Shown: one piece after another, positions 35,096-37,278 of the stretch
Numbering within the stretch: the first letter of the stretch is position 1
Layout: every line of letters starts with the position of its first letter
Source of the DNA: Bacteroidia bacterium
GTDB taxonomy: Bacteria; Bacteroidota; Bacteroidia; Bacteroidales; Azobacteroidaceae
Direction of reading: 5' to 3'
Assembly (NCBI GenBank): GCA_025996865.1
Contig: BNTV01000040.1
Span: forward strand, 1 to 37,278
DNA: 37,278 nt
The notes under the pieces: generated by a model
The model's input: the letters and a program-made list of their open reading frames with translations, nothing else
Told to the model about the DNA's origin: nothing
Database searches by the model: none
Position numbers and translations under genes: made by a program

Positions 35096-35238
35096 AAGGC
35101 TAAATATTAAATTGAAGTGCTGAACCCGGAAGACCGTAAGGTCTTCTATTTGGGTAACCCCGGTGCAAGCGAAGCGCAGCCCGGGGTAGAGCGACCCCTC
35201 ATCATCCTCTCAACTCCGATAGAGGAGTTGAATTTATT
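35096..35238 (+). repeat. Left arm of a 143-bp inverted repeat with three nested hairpins
   Basis: The arm is inverted and about 95% identical to 35360-35501 (six mismatches and one indel counted by eye). It contains three hairpins: GAAGACC-gtaa-GGTCTTC (35129-35146), ACCCCGG...CCGGGGT (35157-35187) and AACTCC...GGAGTT (35212-35229). It has the character of a composite REP-like element and lies against the remnant transposase. Confidence 0.9.
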
Positions 35239-35368
35239 CGTCCTGCCAAAACCATTTTTCATCCAAATCAATTCCATTCTCTTTGAAAAGACGCCTTATC
35301 TCGTCAACAAAACTTTCCTTTTTATGGTGTTCTTGTTGATTTTTGATGCTTTTGAAGTAAATAAGTTC
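35234..35368 (-). pseudogene. C-terminal remnant of a REP-associated (IS200-like, Y1) transposase
   Basis: On the - strand, positions 35368-35234 read through the inner end of the repeat arm into ~40 codons ending at TAA 35236-35234. They include FKSIKNQQEHHKKESF, then LFKENGIDLDEKWFWQDE. This is the characteristic C-terminus of REP-associated tyrosine transposases of the IS200/IS605 superfamily: a QxEHH motif, an acidic-hydrophobic helix and a final 'DEKW' ending. The catalytic HUH and Tyr regions are absent, replaced by the inverted repeat arm. It is therefore a non-functional relic of the element that mobilised the repeat. Confidence 0.8.
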
Positions 35369-35501
35369 AACTCCTTATCGGAGTTGAGGGGATGATGAGG
35401 GGTCGCTCTACCCCGGGCTGCGCTTCGCTTGCCGCGGGGTTACCCAAGTAGAAGACCTTACGGTCTTCCGGGTTCAGCACCTCAATTTAATATTTAGCCT
35501 T
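35360..35501 (-). repeat. Right arm of the 143-bp inverted repeat
   Basis: This is the reverse-complement partner of 35096-35238 with the same three nested hairpins. A further short hairpin (AAAATCC-tac-GGATTTT, 35508-35524) lies just outside and may be part of the element's end. Confidence 0.9.
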
Positions 35502-35589
35502 GATATGAAAATCCTACGGATTTTTATAGTCAACTTGAAGTTTGAAAAAATGTAAGGACGAACAAAGCAAAACGTAACTAAAAAAGTAT

Positions 35590-35613
35590 GGAGACACGCT
35601 CCCGCGCATCTCC
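35590..35613 (-). terminator. Rho-independent terminator after the fimbrillin-like gene
   Basis: On the - strand GGAGATGCGC-GGGA-GCGTGTCTCC forms a 10-bp stem (two G-U pairs), followed by ATACTTTTTT. A second hairpin, ACAGGCGC...GCGCCTGT (35645-35670), lies between it and the gene stop. The remaining sequence 35525-35753 has no gene. Confidence 0.7.
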
Positions 35614-35753
35614 ACACACGATATACACGTAAAAATATACCCACACAGGCGCGAATGAATTTGCGCCTGTCGAATATATACCATTATTCCGGCCAATTCG
35701 CTGCCCCTCCATTGCTGCAAGCGCTTCAACAGAGGGGTTAGCTCAGGTCACAA

Positions 35754-37278
35754 TCATTCTGACACACAGCGGACAGGGAAGCTGAACGTCCGACGGTTGT
35801 TGTACGCTGGGTACGCCGCTGTGCTACCGAAGGACAAGAAGAAGCCGTTAATAGCGCTGCTCGGTGATGAAGACCATGCATAGCCGTACTGACCCACGGT
35901 GCCCAATTCACCCGTCGAATCGTTACGAAACCCGGAAGCGGGGAAGAACGGAGTGTTTAATTTTCGCAACTGCTTTCCGTTGGCAAAGGCAGTGGTGCCG
36001 TCTGCATTCACGGCGGTAGAAACAGCAGGCCAAATGGCGGCGCCGACATTACCGTAATCGCCCGCGTCTCCAAACTCAGCCGAAGTCGGCATGCGCCAGC
36101 GTTTACCCTTTGGAGCCCAACCCCTCTCTGTTAAATATTTGCATATATCGCCTACTCCGCTGATAGTGTCATAGGCTGTTTCGGTCAGGTATTTAGCATC
36201 ACGGGGATGAGCGCCGGGATCAGACGTAACGTGAGGAATAGCATTCCAAGCCGGAGCAGCGGTAATAGGCTCGCCTCCCATCGGATAAATTACCGTATTA
36301 CCTTGAGTATATAGACCTTCAGGCGAGATACCTGTAAGGCTACCAAACTGGAAGAACACCCCCTGATACTGCTCTTTGCTCTTATCGTCGCTGTCGGCAA
36401 ACGTCAAATGCTTAAGCGCAGCATCATAATAGATATTTGAACCTGCCCAATGCAAACGAAGCAGCTCTTCCTGGGTAACTTCATCGTAATCGCTTACCTT
36501 AACACCTTTAAATTCGATGGGTTTTTTACCGAACAGTTCAAACTGGAAGGTATATTGGCGTTCCATTTCAAAGGCGATGGAAGATTTATATGCATCGCCC
36601 ACAATGGCCGGAACAGGAACGGCATAAGTCCTGTCTGTCGCACCGGCTCCATCTTCCCTGTAAGTAATCTCAATATAAAAATCAGAAGGAGCTGTAAATA
36701 AGCCATCTACCAGGGTTGCATTCTTCAAATCAGAAGCTTCGTTTTCCTGCGGAATGACGTAAAGCGCATCGGCGTCGCCGACAATGTAAGTCCAGGCGCC
36801 GCCACCCGCAACGGCAGTAGTTGTCAGATTTGCCTCCAGGTCAACAACGGTGGGTGTTGTTGGGTTATCAGGTTCCCAAAACGTTTGGTATCCGACCGTA
36901 TCAATGGTAGCATTATCGGTCGGGTAAGGAAACGCTGTGGCATCCTTGGGCACATTGTTCAAATCCAGCGTAGCCTTGCCCTTAACGTTTTTCAACTTGA
37001 TGCTCGACACGATAAAATCCATCGAGCTTTCGCTCTTTGCCTGGAACAGGACACGCGAGAGGGCGTGGCGGAAATTCAAGGTAACCCCGGAAGCGCCTTC
37101 AGCGGCATAAGTGCCGGAATGACGGGCCACCAGCAAGTCTGCCTGGTTGGCAAGCACGGTGGGCAACTCATACTCGATGCTTGGTTCACCGGGAATCGTA
37201 TCGTATTGACCCGCCAATGCTGTTGCACCCTTGGTAATACCCACTGCCGCCGTCGGAGAGAAAGCAAAGAAATTAACA
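35754..37278 (-). CDS. Fimbrillin-like (Mfa/FimA) protein with C-terminal FISUMP domain, 5' end outside window
   Basis: The frame is open to the window edge (the last codons read NFFAFSPTAA just before the internal GTG 37244), so the N-terminus lies outside. About 508 residues are visible. The early part has the fimbrillin pattern LNFRHALSRVLFQAK followed by strand-rich sequence, typical of major/minor fimbrium subunits of Bacteroidales. The C-terminal ~170 residues match a FISUMP-type domain: GWAPKGKRWRMPTSAEF, then YAWSSSPSSAINGFFLSF and FSFPVRCVSE. Such proteins are surface or fimbrial lipoproteins with unknown ligand; a lipobox would be upstream of the visible part. A terminator follows at 35590-35613. 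Confidence 0.85.
   Translation of the reverse strand, partial: VNFFAFSPTAAVGITKGATALAGQYDTIPGEPSIEYELPTVLANQADLLVARHSGTYAAEGASGVTLNFRHALSRVLFQAKSESSMDFIVSSIKLKNVKGKATLDLNNVPKDATAFPYPTDNATIDTVGYQTFWEPDNPTTPTVVDLEANLTTTAVAGGGAWTYIVGDADALYVIPQENEASDLKNATLVDGLFTAPSDFYIEITYREDGAGATDRTYAVPVPAIVGDAYKSSIAFEMERQYTFQFELFGKKPIEFKGVKVSDYDEVTQEELLRLHWAGSNIYYDAALKHLTFADSDDKSKEQYQGVFFQFGSLTGISPEGLYTQGNTVIYPMGGEPITAAPAWNAIPHVTSDPGAHPRDAKYLTETAYDTISGVGDICKYLTERGWAPKGKRWRMPTSAEFGDAGDYGNVGAAIWPAVSTAVNADGTTAFANGKQLRKLNTPFFPASGFRNDSTGELGTVGQYGYAWSSSPSSAINGFFLSFGSTAAYPAYNNRRTFSFPVRCVSE

Noticed and set aside
35117..35395. 92-codon open frame through the inverted repeat
   Set aside because: It runs through both arms of the repeat and opposite the transposase tail; the translation has no protein-like regularity.
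35096..35501. Possible CRISPR array because of several repeated hairpins
   Set aside because: There are only two inverted arms, not regularly spaced direct repeats with unique spacers; no cas genes in the window.

Overview
The window looks like chromosomal DNA of a member of the Bacteroidota, most likely order Bacteroidales. The evidence is a SusD-type gene end, DUF4959/DUF4998-type lipoproteins, many periplasmic glycoside hydrolases, Bacteroides-type promoter -7 boxes (TAnnTTTG), an absence of obvious Shine-Dalgarno sites, and a fimbrillin-like FISUMP protein. Species cannot be read from the sequence.

Positions 1-21710 (all + strand) form an arabinan/L-arabinose utilisation locus. It opens with the 3' end of a SusD-like gene and two companion surface-lipoprotein genes. 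These are followed by a GH127/GH146 beta-L-arabinofuranosidase, two paralogous GH51 alpha-L-arabinofuranosidases that flank araD, then araA, an SGNH hydrolase, a divergent GH51-like protein, a fourth, larger GH51 enzyme, araB, a sodium:solute symporter, and two nearly identical GH43-like lipoproteins. Together they would bind arabinan-type glycans at the surface, release L-arabinose in the periplasm, import it, and convert it through L-ribulose and L-ribulose-5-phosphate to D-xylulose-5-phosphate. No regulator gene is present. Two different perfect palindromes sit in frame inside coding sequences of this locus: one in the SGNH signal peptide and one in the C-terminal domain of the last GH51.

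Positions 21740-25340 are an accessory patch. It holds a Fic enzyme with a possible operator, a flavodoxin-ferredoxin (EFR1-type) gene bounded by inverted heptamers, an AAA_14/DUF4143 ATPase broken by an internal deletion and bracketed by a direct repeat, and two further gene remnants. Positions 25409-32100 (- strand) are housekeeping genes: serC-pgk, and an M16 peptidase followed by rarA.

Positions 32238-34431 (+) hold a tightly coupled three-gene cassette: a small GNAT-like protein, a PAPS-reductase/DUF3440 (IbrA-like) protein and a ParB-like (IbrB-like) protein. Next comes a VapC-type PIN toxin with a 50-codon upstream partner gene. Positions 35096-35501 hold a 143-bp inverted repeat enclosing the last ~40 codons of a REP-associated (IS200-like) transposase. 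The window ends inside a fimbrillin/FISUMP gene on the - strand.
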